From the NCBI RefSeq assembly GCF_954871325.1, contig NC_088777.1:496001-560000 (forward strand): a stretch of 64,000 nucleotides of DNA. The letters are read 5' to 3'. The notes beneath the pieces are model-generated. The model searched no databases. It was not told where the DNA came from and saw nothing but the letters and a program-made list of their open reading frames with translations. Below are positions 1-22,645 of the stretch, one piece after another. Within the stretch, counting starts at the first letter, position 1. Each line of letters starts with the position of its first letter. The stretch is from Gordionus sp. m RMFG-2023. Lineage: Eukaryota; Nematomorpha; Gordioida; Chordodea; Parachordodidae. The translations under genes were made by a program, and so were the position numbers.

Positions 1-720
1 AATTACATTTATGGTAAAATCAGAATTTTTTAAATTTTAAAAAAATGCGCTCATTGAAAAAAAAAATTAACACATTTCTTCCGGAAATAACACACTGCCG
101 ATAAAATATACATTTTTTAACATCAAGATAAATATATTAAGGTGATATAGTTTTTAGATAATTTCGTGAGAGATTTTGAATTATATCAAATAAAATGATA
201 AAATACTCAGAGGAGACCACTTAGAAAATATGCTATTTCCGTGAGAAAACGTAAAGCAGATAAGGCTAAACTTCCCGATAAATTTAAAATCTAAGGGGAG
301 AAGTTCCCTGATCATTTTGTTTTTTGTTTTTTGAATAGATAACCAGTAATAAAAGTCATTAATGGAATTAGGAGATTCACGACTTAGTTTGCAAATATGG
401 AGGATACAAGCCATCAACTGATCTTGAAGGATCAAATAAGGGAAATTCTATATCCTTGTAAATAATCTATTTTGGCAGACTCAAACTGCACTGCGAATAT
501 AGCACAATATGCTAAAAAAAAATTATATGCGCAAATAAGATTTTATTTGTAGAAATAATTTTAAATTTCCAACTCTTCGAATAAAATATGTCATTGGTTA
601 TCGTTATCGTTGTCGTAATTATAAAAAAAAAAAATTCTCAATCTAAAAATGTAATAGTTGCGATATTGTGTTAATCCATAAATATAAGAAATAACAGAAA
701 CCAATAATAAAATATAAATA
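1..720. other. AT-rich non-coding stretch
   Basis: Very AT-rich sequence with poly-A and poly-T runs. The few short open frames have no protein-like composition, and no repeat copy was recognised. Confidence 0.5.
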
Positions 721-870
721 AACCATTAAAGGGGGGAGAACGGCAGAAAACCGGGCAAGAACGGGCCGAAAGCCCGAAACATGGGGGTTTGTATAGGGTA
801 AAACCCCTAAATAAAAATGAAGCCGTTGGAAGAAATCGCCCGCTAAGTTATAACATTGCAGTCCGCCCCT
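721..870. repeat. GC-rich short repeat fragment
   Basis: A GC-rich patch in AT-rich surroundings with a small inverted motif (ACGGGCCGAAAGCCCG). Similar GGCCGAAGGCC hairpins lie inside other elements of this window (near 22165 and 31797), so it is probably an end or internal piece of a non-autonomous DNA transposon. Its limits are not defined. Confidence 0.4.
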
Positions 871-1032
871 GAATTAAACGTCGATATAAATTCTTCATTA
901 TATAATATTATTAAAAGGACACCATGTGAGTGCTAGGGTATATAAAAATAAAGGTTATACATGAACTGTAAATTAAAAATAAAACACTAATATAATCACT
1001 GAGTTTACCCCCTTCTTTATTTTAAAAAAAAA

Positions 1033-1085
1033 TCTTTCTTTTCTTTCTTAACTTTCTTTCTTTCTTTTCTTTCTTTCTTTCTTTA
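1033..1085. repeat. (CTTT)n microsatellite
   Basis: Imperfect CTTT tandem repeat. A second (CTTT)n tract lies at about 4859-4894. Confidence 0.9.
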
Positions 1086-1720
1086 CAAGTTGCAACCTTG
1101 ATCCGTTGTTATCAGAGGATGAGCCTAGGATGACAATAGGATAAGGCTGCGGCGACATACGTCGGACCGCGTCCGTTACAAAGGTGTGGGAAAGGGTCCG
1201 TCATATTTTAAAGGATCATTCTGTCATCAAGGATCAATTAATCGAGTAACTTCTAATTAATTAGGTTTAGTTAACTATTCAAATCTCCTTGAACCACGTC
1301 ACTTAACCCTATTTCAGTGCAAAAAAACCAGATGGCTTTAAAGGTATCCCATTGGTTAAGAGAAAAACATCCCCAGTTTTCTTCAACCCAAATATTAGCC
1401 CCTTATTATAATAGCTTGACAAGTTTAAAAATCGGAAAATATCACGACATTTCAGATTTTTCACACTGAACAGTTATTTCCCTAATGGGCTCAGGGTCCT
1501 TGACGCTGCAATTCTTTCGCGTGTCAAATCCGGGAATCGTGGATCATATTCTAAAATTTAACGATCAACCCAAATAGTTGTGCTTCCCAAGATGTTATTG
1601 TTGTATTTTCCATTTTTTTTAAACGTACATTTTATGTATATATTTGTACTTTGATTAAATAATTTCTCTTTAAAAAAATTTATTGGTATCGAAAGAGCTG
1701 ATTGATTATATTTATCAGAG
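1086..1720. other. Non-coding, no recognised feature
   Basis: The first 150 bp are less AT-rich than the surroundings but show no convincing exon in any frame. The rest is AT-rich and featureless. Confidence 0.4.
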
Positions 1721-1721
1721 A

Positions 1722-1968
1722 GCAGAGGTACCGTTTGCACGGTCCAGCCCGGCCAGAATTTCAAATCGATGATATCGGCCCTGCCTGGGTTTTTTTAAAA
1801 TTATATTATATTTATTTTTTTATTTTTATAGCTTAAATAATAGCGATCTCAAATATTTGGTTTTGAAATATACAGCCCGGCCCGGATATTTTTTTTTGAT
1901 TTTTAGTCCCGGCCCTGGTATATCTTAAAAACGGGGCAGGTCGGTCTTAAGACCGGGCCTGTAGGTCT
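1722..1968. mobile_element. GC-B type MITE
   Basis: One of a dispersed family whose ends read GCAGAGGTACC or GCAGAGACCTGCAG and, at the other side, AGGTCTCTG. Just inside the ends lie blocks of CGGCCCGG. In this copy the ends are at about 1722 and 1968, with an AT-rich core. No transposase is present. The family resembles small non-autonomous hAT-like elements, which is an inference because no clean target duplication was found here. Confidence 0.6.
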
Positions 1969-2373
1969 CTGATATTCATTACAGTTAAATGTAATTGTTA
2001 TAATCACTTTTTTTAATTCGGTGAAATTTTATGTTTTACTTTATTTTAAAGAGGAATAAAAAAGAAGAAGAAAAAGTTGAAAATTAATTATAGGAAGGAG
2101 GGGGGGGGGGGGGAATCGCCATCAGAGATGATACTCCTCTTTTACTGAAAATAAACAAGTATAAGCTATTTTAAATATGGAATAAGAAAACGTGTCCAAA
2201 AACATAGCTCAAAATTTTGTAAAAATTTCGAGAATGTGAGATACGCGACGATATCATTTAAAATTTTAAAATTTGCTAAGTTTTGAAACTTTCGAATTAT
2301 TTTTAAAATGGTTTTTGGACACAATCTGATGAATATTTTTTATAAAAAACCATATCGACGTCTACTTAAGCGG

Positions 2374-2700
2374 AGGGGGGGGGGGGGGTGGATAAAAGTA
2401 GGAACAGTAGTGAATCCATTTTTTATGAGGGGGTAGAGGGAAGGCATTTAAGGAGGTTGGCTAGGAGTTATAACAATACATTTCTTATAGATGAGAGGGT
2501 TTTTAATTGTATTCATGTTCTAAAAAAAATAACATTTTTAAGATCACAATTTTGTGATAATTGGGTGTAGAGTATTAAATAGGGAGTATACCATTATAAT
2601 TAAAAGGGTGTGCGATTTTTAGAAGGGCGGAGAGGGTAGGCATAGATTTTTGAGAGGGGGAGGGGTTGCATCCAGATACCCTGTCACGTGCGCTGATCCA
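2374..2700. mobile_element. Degraded TIR-D element fragment
   Basis: Begins near a poly-G tract and ends with TTGCATCCAGATACC and CTGTCACGTGCGCTG. The ending matches the right end of the element at 21684-22244 (TTGCATCCAATG, CTGTCATGTAGACGCT). The interior is GGGGTAGAGGG-like sequence shared with that copy. Its left end is not clear. Confidence 0.45.
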
Positions 2701-3442
2701 TATCATGATCATTTGATAAATGTTAATAAAAATGGATTTCATTAAAAGATTTTTTTTAAAACTCTATCAGCTGTTGTCTCGCTTCGAATGGCATCACCCT
2801 TACTAATAAATTAAGCTTATTAAGACAGCATTCACAGTGAACGCAAAAAATTGAGCGCTAATCTCCCTAGCGATGTATTTGCTTACTTTTTTTTGTATTT
2901 CTCTACTCTAGGAAAGAAAGAAATCCCGCTATAATCGTGTTTACTCCTAAATCTGCCTTAAAGCTTTTAACTTTATTTTGAACCTAGATGCATGCGTTGA
3001 TATAACTATAATATGCAATAGATTAGCTTATCCAGGATTTTGGTAAAAGGAGGGAGGAGAGGGGTATTGCTCATCTTTAATGTCCTAATTGTTGTATACT
3101 TAGATTTTTTTTATAAAAATAAAAGAATAATAAGCTTAGGATGGAAAATCTAAGGAGGTTGTGAAACAGGGATATCAGGATTTCTATCTGCAGTATTTGT
3201 CCAGGGGTTTCACTTTTTTTAATGAAAATTTTTTCTAAAAATTTTGAATTATAGTCGTTATTTTAAAACGTTATGATGATGTATTGTAAGCATATTTTGA
3301 GGAGATGGGGGAGGGGGGGGGGGGGGGGGTGAGGGTGTAGGAGGGAAATTTTTCTCAGAATTATATTTAATAGAACAGACAAATTTGCGTTGTGGAGTCC
3401 CTTTTTGGATACTCGCCTGAAGCAATATGATTATAATATAAC
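2701..3442. other. Non-coding stretch with poly-G tract
   Basis: No gene seen. A 20 bp poly-G tract lies at about 3311-3330. The proline-rich frame opposite it is only the translation of that tract. Confidence 0.5.
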
Positions 3443-3535
3443 ACGACAATTCGGAGTGCAAATTTGGAACAGAGACAATTCCGCAAAACGACAATTCAGC
3501 TCGTGATAAATCGGAGCATTCTATTCCAAATTGCG
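3443..3535 (-). CDS. Candidate cysteine-rich exon next to the EB exon
   Basis: On the - strand, a good acceptor (TTTGGTGCAG) at 3536-3537 opens a 93 bp block that is open in the frame continuing from the exon at 3660-3794. It contains GIECSDL and LSFCGI and would end at a TCGT/GTTATA donor at 3442. It starts and ends in phase 1 like its neighbour, so the two could splice in frame across a 124 bp intron. The cysteine spacing fits the start of another EB/EGF-like module only loosely, so the call rests mainly on phase agreement and position. Confidence 0.4.
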
Positions 3536-3659
3536 CTGCACCAAATTAATGACCCATATGGTATATAAATCGTAAATATGAATTGAACTAGGAATGAGAA
3601 CAGCATTTTTAGCATAAACTATAATGTTAATATAAAATGTTATCAATGAATTTATAAAC

Positions 3660-3794
3660 CTATCACACAAATTGTCTTCTTCTGATAGGTTCCTGGTGGA
3701 CATTTACACGTACCACGCTTACAAAAGTGATTCATGCAGTCGCTATGATGTTCGCAAGCTCCGAGAAGCGGCGTCGAAGCGTTTCCGTGATACT
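3660..3794 (-). CDS. EB/EGF-like module exon of an unidentified secreted or membrane protein
   Basis: A 135 bp - strand exon (acceptor CTTTAAAG at 3795-3796, donor G/GTTTAT at 3659). Its 45 codons include LGACEHHSDCMNHFCK followed by RGTCKCPPGTY and a final cysteine in TICVIG. The C-x5-C-x4-C-x4-C-x-C-x8-C spacing is typical of EB or EGF-like modules, which form disulfide-bonded extracellular domains. The exon is symmetric (phase 1-1), the usual arrangement for such modules, and is less AT-rich than its flanks. The rest of the gene is not certain: a possible further - strand exon lies at 3443-3535, and weaker candidates lie at 7603-7684 and 11442-11511. The family is inferred from cysteine pattern alone. 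Confidence 0.7.
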
Positions 3795-4858
3795 CTTTAA
3801 AGGAAAGATTACAATTAATTTTTATTTTTTAAATTTATAAAACATGGATGGAATATATTGTTCATGGTGTGTACATTAATTTTTAAAGATTTCAACTTTT
3901 TTAAAACTCTTGTTTTCTTTAAAAAAAAAATTTTAGAGAAGAATCTCAGATGATTTTGCCATGAAATTTTTGTTTTAACTAATTAATACAGAAGAATCTA
4001 AGGAAAAATTAATTTAAATCGATATTTATTCGAAATAATCTCATACAAAAAAAAATCTTATAAATTTGTATCAATGATATAAGGGTTAAATATTCTAGAA
4101 TACCTCTACTATATCATGAATATACATGTATATAGGGTATATTCTAGAATACCTCTACTATATCATGAATTTTCATATATATATTTATAGTTAGTCTATC
4201 CATGTTTGATTTGTGAGTTTTAGCGAATTTTAAAGATATTTCATTAAATTTCAATTATTCGGGTATGATGATAATTGCTTATAGCGCTGTAGTTACGGGG
4301 TAATAATGGGGAGAGTAGCCTACCCTAAGAAATTTTGGCCAACAGACTCTAAATTTTTCTAATTACTTTTTGTCCCCGAATAGACTAATACCACCCCCAG
4401 ATTTTTAATTGACACCTCAGAACAACGGGTCTAGTTTGACAGTTTAATACTCCTCTTGATTGGACAATTCCTTAAAATGCCTTTAAAAAGTGATGCAGCA
4501 ACAACGATTACTTTTTTAAATTTATAAATTATATTATAAGAATTCTAAGAGAATTCCGCGAATTCCGCGAATTTAAAACAAAGTTTATATTTAAAAAAAA
4601 CAATTAAGAGATCGGTTTAATTGCATTGCTATATGGAATCATGAATAGCAATGCAATTATATTGATTGAATAGTTATCGTTAGTGGCTTGTTCAAAATAG
4701 AAGGTTTTCATTACGATCGCTACTTATTTGGCTTTAGTTTTCTCACTAATAATGTGATAAATTTACGGAATACCATACCAAAAATGTTAAAAGTATCGGT
4801 AAACAAGTGGAACAAAATATTATGCTAACGATGTTTATATGTGCTAGCGTCAATGTGT
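3795..4858. other. Non-coding stretch with a short tandem duplication
   Basis: No gene recognised. At 4091-4121 and 4138-4168 a 31 bp block beginning TATTCTAGAATACC is repeated directly, separated by 16 bp. A short run GAATTCCGCGAATTCCGCG occurs near 4550. Confidence 0.6.
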
Positions 4859-4860
4859 TT

Positions 4861-4892
<32 letters not shown>

Positions 4893-5338
4893 TCAACTTT
4901 ATATCATTTTTTGAGCGCGTTTTTTTTAAATTTTGATTTTACCGGAAATGTATATTCCAGCATGTTTATAATAAACGTATCTTTTGAATTGTAGTTAATT
5001 TTTACGGATAACTTTTGAGTCATTTATAATTTATATAGCAGGAATCCTTTTCAGATGTTATTCTCGATGGTGGAATACTGAATTTATTTTTGTACTCATG
5101 CGTCTTGTCTCCAACACTTTTTATTTATTTTTATTATAGCTGAGGCCCTAAACCATCCCATCCTAGGATGAGGATAACTATTCTCCGTATTCCAAACATC
5201 ACGGCATACATTTCCGGTTAAATCATATTTTTAAATTTTTTAAAAAATGCGCTCAAATAATGATTTAAAGTTGAAAAAAAATAACACATTGCAGGAAAAA
5301 ACGCGTTGACGCTAACTTATAAATTTAAGGCTTTTTGT

Positions 5339-5564
5339 AGTGTTGTTAAACACGGCTCATTTTTAGCCGATTTTTAAAAACGGCTAACTCAGTATTTTAG
5401 CCAAAGAAATATTGCCTAAGGTTCCAGATTTCGCTAGAAGATGTCTAGTAGACCTTCGTGCCATCTACGAGCAAAATCTTCCGGCTTGAGTAATATTTTT
5501 CTGGATAAAATATTGAGTTATCCGTTTTTAAAAAGCGGCTCAAACCGAACGGTTTAACAACACT
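5339..5564. mobile_element. pal-A palindromic MITE, copy 1
   Basis: About 226 bp, almost a complete inverted repeat: AGTGTTGTTAAAC at the left and GTTTAACAACACT at the right, with AAAACGGCTAACTCA and its complement inside. It carries no protein. Better preserved copies of the family in this window have 8 bp target duplications, so it is assigned to non-autonomous hAT-like elements. Confidence 0.85.
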
Positions 5565-5636
5565 TGTTTTTTTTTAAATTATTTATCATATTTTATTTTT
5601 CATTTAAAATTGATAGATTACAAAAAAATATTTTAA

Positions 5637-5819
5637 ATGGCTTTCTCTTATGCAAAATTTCGATATTCAAAAAGATGTCGCAGAAAAAGCTCAACTCCTA
5701 TATATAAGTTTTTAAAAAAATATATATCCTATATAAGAATGAATGAAAAAATTCATATGTTTTTAGTAGAAAACTTTACCGGAAGCGAAATATGTTGCGA
5801 ATTCGATAAAGAAAATTAG
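5637..5819 (+). CDS. Small hypothetical open frame with a basic N terminus
   Basis: A 60-codon frame starting MAFSYAKFRYSKRCRRKSS, rich in Arg, Lys and Ser with few acidic residues, which would suit a mitochondrial targeting sequence. It ends in ICCEFDKEN at a stop that coincides with a strong donor-like site (TAG/GTAAAGT at 5819). It lies upstream of and on the same strand as the mitochondrial enzyme AUH, so a first exon of that gene was considered. The in-frame stop before the donor and the weak match to the AUH N terminus leave this unproven. Confidence 0.2.
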   Translation: MAFSYAKFRYSKRCRRKSSTPIYKFLKKYISYIRMNEKIHMFLVENFTGSEICCEFDKEN

Positions 5820-6116
5820 GTAAAGTAATCCTCTACGCGAGATTGATAAAAAGGGTATTGGTAAAAATTTCATTTATATATTTTATATTATAAATATAGC
5901 ATTCTAGAAATCATGCTTTTATTGTGATTTTTTTTTTACTATATAGAAAATTATATATCTGACCAAAATATGAGGAGACATAAAGCCTATATCTGGCCTA
6001 AATATTAAATATTTTTTGGTTATATAATAGAAATATTTTTAAAAATAAAAAACAAATTATATATAATAAAAAAAAACAATATAATATATGTAAAAGTTCT
6101 TTTTAGTAATATCTAT

Positions 6117-6260
6117 AGTTGTTAAACCGCTCAATTTTAGCCTATTTTTAAAAACGGCTAATTCAAAATTTTATCCAGATAATATTATGCAAGTCTAAAG
6201 ATTTTTCTCATAGATAGCACATATGATTGAGCATCTATTGGCCAAATCTCGACTCTTAGG
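6117..6260. mobile_element. pal-A MITE, partial copy
   Basis: Left end AGTTGTTAAACCGCTC and inner arm AAAACGGCTAATTCA are present. The right arm degrades after about 6260. Confidence 0.65.
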
Positions 6261-7600
6261 CAGGGGCCTTATTCTCATTCACTTCTTTTCATTGCCTTTA
6301 AAACGCCTTTAATGCAGAATTATAACTTTTTAAATATTGAAAGCATTTTAAATAGTGCTATAATAATGCACGAACCAAATCTAAAACATAGCAATGTAGA
6401 AAATAATTGTTATATATAATAGAATTATTGGAAAACACATTTGTATTTAATGAGAAAAAGTTAAGAACTTGATGGTGGGGTTGTATTGAGTTAGCTTAGC
6501 ATAATTAAAGATAGTCAGCAAAAAGCTGGTGAATATAAGGTTAAGGATGAAGAAAAGCAATAATGGCGATGATGAACCCGATTAGGAATTGTAAATCAAG
6601 GTCTTAAGATTTAAAAAAAGAATTTGTAACATATGATACTTTGACATGACCAAACATTTTTTCAAATGATATTAGTTAATCTCGATTGTTATTTTTTATA
6701 TTATTAATAGTTAATTAGTAAATTAAATGTCATCTCAATATACCTGTAAAAAATTATAAAAATTTGAAAAAATCGATATAAATATATATTTATAATTTTC
6801 CGATCCCCTCACTACTTCATGTAATAAAATTATACAATAAGTTTTTGCCCTATTTCGTTTAAAAATGTAATTAATTACCCCTCAATCAATTTAACCTATG
6901 CCCTTAGATGCCTATCTCCCCCCCCCATTATAAAGGTTTAGAAATGATCCTATCCCTACCCTATCGCTCTAGCCTCTGGCTTGAAGTCTGTTAATTATTT
7001 TTCAAACCAAAAGTTCGTTCAAATTCACTTAGGTAAAAGATAACATAGGAATATATTCGTAAATATAAATTGGTTTGTTAAAATTTATTATTAAAAGGAA
7101 GTCACTACACCGTTGATTATAATATACGAAGTTCTTGGTTAATTTTAACAAACCGTCTAGAATAGAAATGTTGGACTGCTGTTATTAAATTTTGAAAATT
7201 TTTTTAGTAAAATTGGTTCTAATTACTAATAACCCTTTCCTCGGGACTTTGTTTTACTACTAACTCTATAGATTAGTATTTCCGTTTCCATATATTTTAG
7301 GGTATCATCAAATTAATCTAATTTTATTCCTAATAAATACCATATTAGTAGCATTCATATGTTTAAACAAGGAAGTCTATGAACTCATAGAATATTTACT
7401 ATCTGGAACTATTTTCCAAGCTGTTAAAATGTCATAATTTCTTGTTTAAAAATAATTTAATAGATCCAAATTATTTTAAAAATTTTAAAAAGATTTGAGC
7501 CGTTAATAATGTTTCAGATTGGCATATTTTTAATATACTTTAGATTCTAAAGTTTTTAATTGTCATACGTGTAATAGAAACTTATCGTGGTTGGTATTAA
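6261..7600. other. Non-coding stretch
   Basis: AT-rich, with a poly-C tract near 6920. No exon, RNA gene or complete repeat could be supported. Confidence 0.5.
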
Positions 7601-7602
7601 CG

Positions 7603-7684
7603 AATCCGGTCATTAAACCCATTAGCTTTCTCATGCCGGTCAACCTTCTTGTTTTTGCTTGGTACACTAACCTTTTAATCCACA
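7603..7684 (-). CDS. Weak candidate exon
   Basis: A less AT-rich patch. On the - strand an AG acceptor (ATTAAAAG) is followed by an open block reading VSVPSKNKKVDRH and ending near a GTTAAT donor. A second frame is also open. The composition is protein-like, but there is no family match and no confirmed neighbour. Confidence 0.2.
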
Positions 7685-7862
7685 TCTCAAACCTTTTATA
7701 TGATATATTTTTTTAAAAAAAATTGAAATCTGTTAAGCATTGCAAAAGATCTTAAATTAGAGTTTTTTAAAAAAGAATTATTATAAAATTATTGTTTACT
7801 TTGTAGATCGTTTTTTAGAAATATTTACACAATATGATTATAATCTCTATCATGCCTTAATA

Positions 7863-8087
7863 CACTGTTTTTAAACGGCTCATTTTGAGCCAATTTCTAA
7901 AAACGGCTAACTCAATACTTCATCCTTAAAAAAAAATTACCTAAGCCTGAAGATTTTGCTCATAGAAGGAACAAAGGTTTAGACATATATTATCAAAATC
8001 TTGAGACTTAAGCAATATTTTTGTGGCTAAAATATTGAGTTAGCCGTTTTTAAAAATCGGCTCAAAACGAGCCGTTTAACAACACTA
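7863..8087. mobile_element. pal-A palindromic MITE with intact target duplication
   Basis: The element is flanked by perfect 8 bp direct repeats CCTTAATA at 7855-7862 and 8088-8095. Its ends are CACTGTTTTTAAACGGCTC and GAGCCGTTTAACAACACTA, and the whole body folds as a long hairpin. Together with other copies this gives the family an 8 bp target duplication, as expected for hAT elements. Confidence 0.9.
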
Positions 8088-8095
8088 CCTTAATA

Positions 8096-8986
8096 CATTG
8101 TCTTGAACCTGAATATTTTATATCAGACAAAATGACCACCAATAGAATCATTATCAAACTTAAAAATCGAAACGTTACATCATGAAATAAAAATAACAAA
8201 GGATTATTAGCTGCTAAAGAAATATAATTTTGAATATCATAATATTATGTATAAAAAATATATATCAGTGCATTTAAAGGAGTGTATAAATGCTATTCAG
8301 CAGCCATCATCATGTATTAGGGGCTTTTTGTCAGGTCTCATTCTCTCCACTAAAGAGTGTTCTATAAATCACTAGAGAATCGACAAACGACCTAAACAAA
8401 ATTTAATTTCTATTGGTTATAGAAAATAAAATAATAATATAGCTTTTAATTTATTTATATTAAAATTTAAACATAAAAATTGCTGAATTTTTGAATGCCT
8501 AACAAAAAATATTGCCACCCCCCCCCCCTCCTCACCTGGAAATTTCTGTCTTCGGCCCTGCTGATGATATGGTATATTTATTTTATTGAGATCGTTTATT
8601 TTACAAAAAAAAATGTAAGTCACTAGAATATTCGATTAAAATCATCAGTAATATTATTAATATTATAAAGACAGTGGACAAAGTAGTTTAGCAAAACTCC
8701 AGTCTTTTCAAAAATTATCTATTTTTTATGTGGATAGCTTTAAAAAATATCATATGATTTTTAAAAATAAAAATTTCTTCAAATTTTCAAAACGATATAT
8801 AGTTAAGACTAGCTCAAAAACTTGTGAATTAAATAGAATTGATGATAGTAAATATAAAATAATTAAAATTTTATATTTTTAGGCATATTTTGCATATCAT
8901 TAAAAAGAGTTGAGGGTAGGAATGCCTTAAATAAAGAAATGATTGATTCAGTATTATTTAAATGTATGATTATTAATTTATTTTAG
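8096..8986. other. Non-coding stretch
   Basis: Contains a poly-C tract at about 8516-8528 followed by a CTGTCTTCGGCCCTG motif that may be the end of a small DNA transposon. No gene seen before the AUH exon at 8987. Confidence 0.45.
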
Positions 8987-20997
<12,011 letters not shown>

Positions 20998-21599
20998 TAT
21001 ATTCAATTACACATAATTTCTAAATTCAATGATGACTCAAAGAAGTTTTTGGTGGTGCATCTATAGTTTTCTTCTTTTTTCCTGAAAATAAATAAACGAA
21101 TAGCATAGTCCAGCCAGTCAAAGAAGCAATTGCCACCTTATTTATTATAATTTAATTATAAATAAATATTATCTTACATTTTGTCTTCCTCTCCTTGTTA
21201 TTGTATTAAAATATCTAGAAAATCCTTTTAAATTAGGATCATCAACTAATCCACCACCACCTCCCATTTTTTTATTATTATAAAAATGATATGGTTATTA
21301 GAAAAAATGGTATACTGGTCTTTAACCCAAAAATCTTAAAATTGGATAACTTTCGAGATTTTTAGTTTTTTTTTTGCTTTTAATTTTTATGATTAATTAA
21401 TTAGTCATATTTCTAATTTAATTCTAAAATATTTATTATTTGTAAATCTATATCTTAGATATTTTTTTTTAATATATATTATACTAATAAAAATGCGCAT
21501 ATATTAGATAATCCATACCCTTATATATTGGCTTATTTGTAAATTATTGATTATATAATTAATTTTTTTTAACAGGCGTTTTTTCATAAATGTTTAAAA
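20998..21599. other. AUH 3' region
   Basis: Sequence after the AUH stop. AATAAA-like motifs (AAAATAAATAAACG near 21083) could serve as the polyadenylation signal. No further gene seen. Confidence 0.4.
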
Positions 21600-22365
21600 G
21601 TGTACCGCTCAATTACGTATGCCACTGGTGCATCCAAAGTAATCAGCTATAACGTCATTTATGGTTTGCACGTCGATTAAATGAGCGTCTACATGAGCGG
21701 GAGGGGTAGGAACAGTTTGCATCCTATTTTTAGGGGGTATGGGGTAAGCTTCTTTAATGGGAATAGGATAAATTTTTTGGGGGGGTTAGCTATTAAATTT
21801 TGAGATGAAATAGGACAAAATTTATTGCTGTAAAAATTAATACTTTTATTACAGTATTATTATAATACAATTCATCGACCAAATCTATATATTGCAAACA
21901 ATCATACACATTGTTTTCCAAATAAACTATCCTTTTAAATTATTTAAAAGGTTTATATATTTCAGCAAGCTCATAATGCCATAATAATTAATTCATAATA
22001 ATGGAGGTTTTAATTGAATTTATTATCTAAAAAATAAATTCTTTATATTCACAAAATATCGATAGTTGGTAGTAGAAATAGATTAATTTAAGTTATTCTT
22101 TATATATTCTTTGAAAAGGGTATCAATAAATAAATAGGTAAAAATATTGATAAAAAGACACCGCCGCCGAAGGCGGCGTTAATTTTTTATGGAGGTAGGC
22201 AAAGGTTTTTGAAGGGGGTTTGCATCCAATGATAATCCTGTCATGTAGACGCTGTCTATAAGGAAATTAGTATATGTGCAAACCACAAAATGGCGTTGCA
22301 GTTGACTCCTATACATGTACATTTTTAATTAATTAAAATCAGTACATAAATATCATTGGCTTTGA
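21600..22365. mobile_element. P-like MITE split by a TIR-D element
   Basis: The left half (ATCAGCTATAACGTCATTTA, GGTTTGCACG) and the right half from about 22265 (CAAACCACAAAATGGCG, TACATAAATATCATTGG) are inverted arms related to the P element interior and ends. A TIR-D element at 21684-22244 sits between them. Confidence 0.55.
21684..22244. mobile_element. TIR-D element
   Basis: Terminal inverted repeats AGCGTCTACATGA and TCATGTAGACGCT bound a 561 bp AT-rich body with GTTTGCATCC near both ends and a CCGCCGAAGGCGG hairpin near 22165. A second copy lies inverted at about 25987-26575 and a fragment at 2374-2700. No protein and no clear target duplication, so the superfamily is unknown. Confidence 0.7.
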
Positions 22366-22514
22366 TAGAGATAAGTTTGCCCAGGTCTATAATAAAGACG
22401 AGGATTAAAAAGCCAAGCTTATTTAGAAAAGGCTTACTATGAAAATAATATAATATCAGCAATTTAAATGTTATTTACTCAATGCTCAGACTGCAAAATA
22501 ACGCCTAGTAGTAG

Positions 22515-22645
22515 TGTTGTTAAATGGTTGTTTTTTTTCAAACCAGAGGTAGAAACCCAACCCTAAGTCAGGGTCGAAAAATTGACCACGACCCAACTTA
22601 ATCTATAGGGCCTGTTGAGCCTGGGTAGGTTTGCTGTCAGCTTGC
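22515..22645. repeat. pal-A end joined to GC-B-like sequence
   Basis: GTAGTGTTGTTAAATGG is followed by AACCCAACCCTAAGTCAGGG and GGGCCTGTTGAGCC, a chimera of two repeat ends. Confidence 0.4.

Noticed and set aside
3258-3350. Proline-rich protein tail opposite the poly-G tract at 3311-3330
   Set aside because: It is only the translation of a homopolymer run past the candidate exon end.
4859-4894. Possible regulatory CTTT tract
   Set aside because: Simple microsatellite with no nearby promoter features.
6985-7031. A block reading FFKPKVRSNSL before a strong AG/GTAAAAG donor, tempting as the missing AUH exon
   Set aside because: An in-frame stop lies just upstream with no acceptor between, and the exit phase does not fit the exon at 8987.
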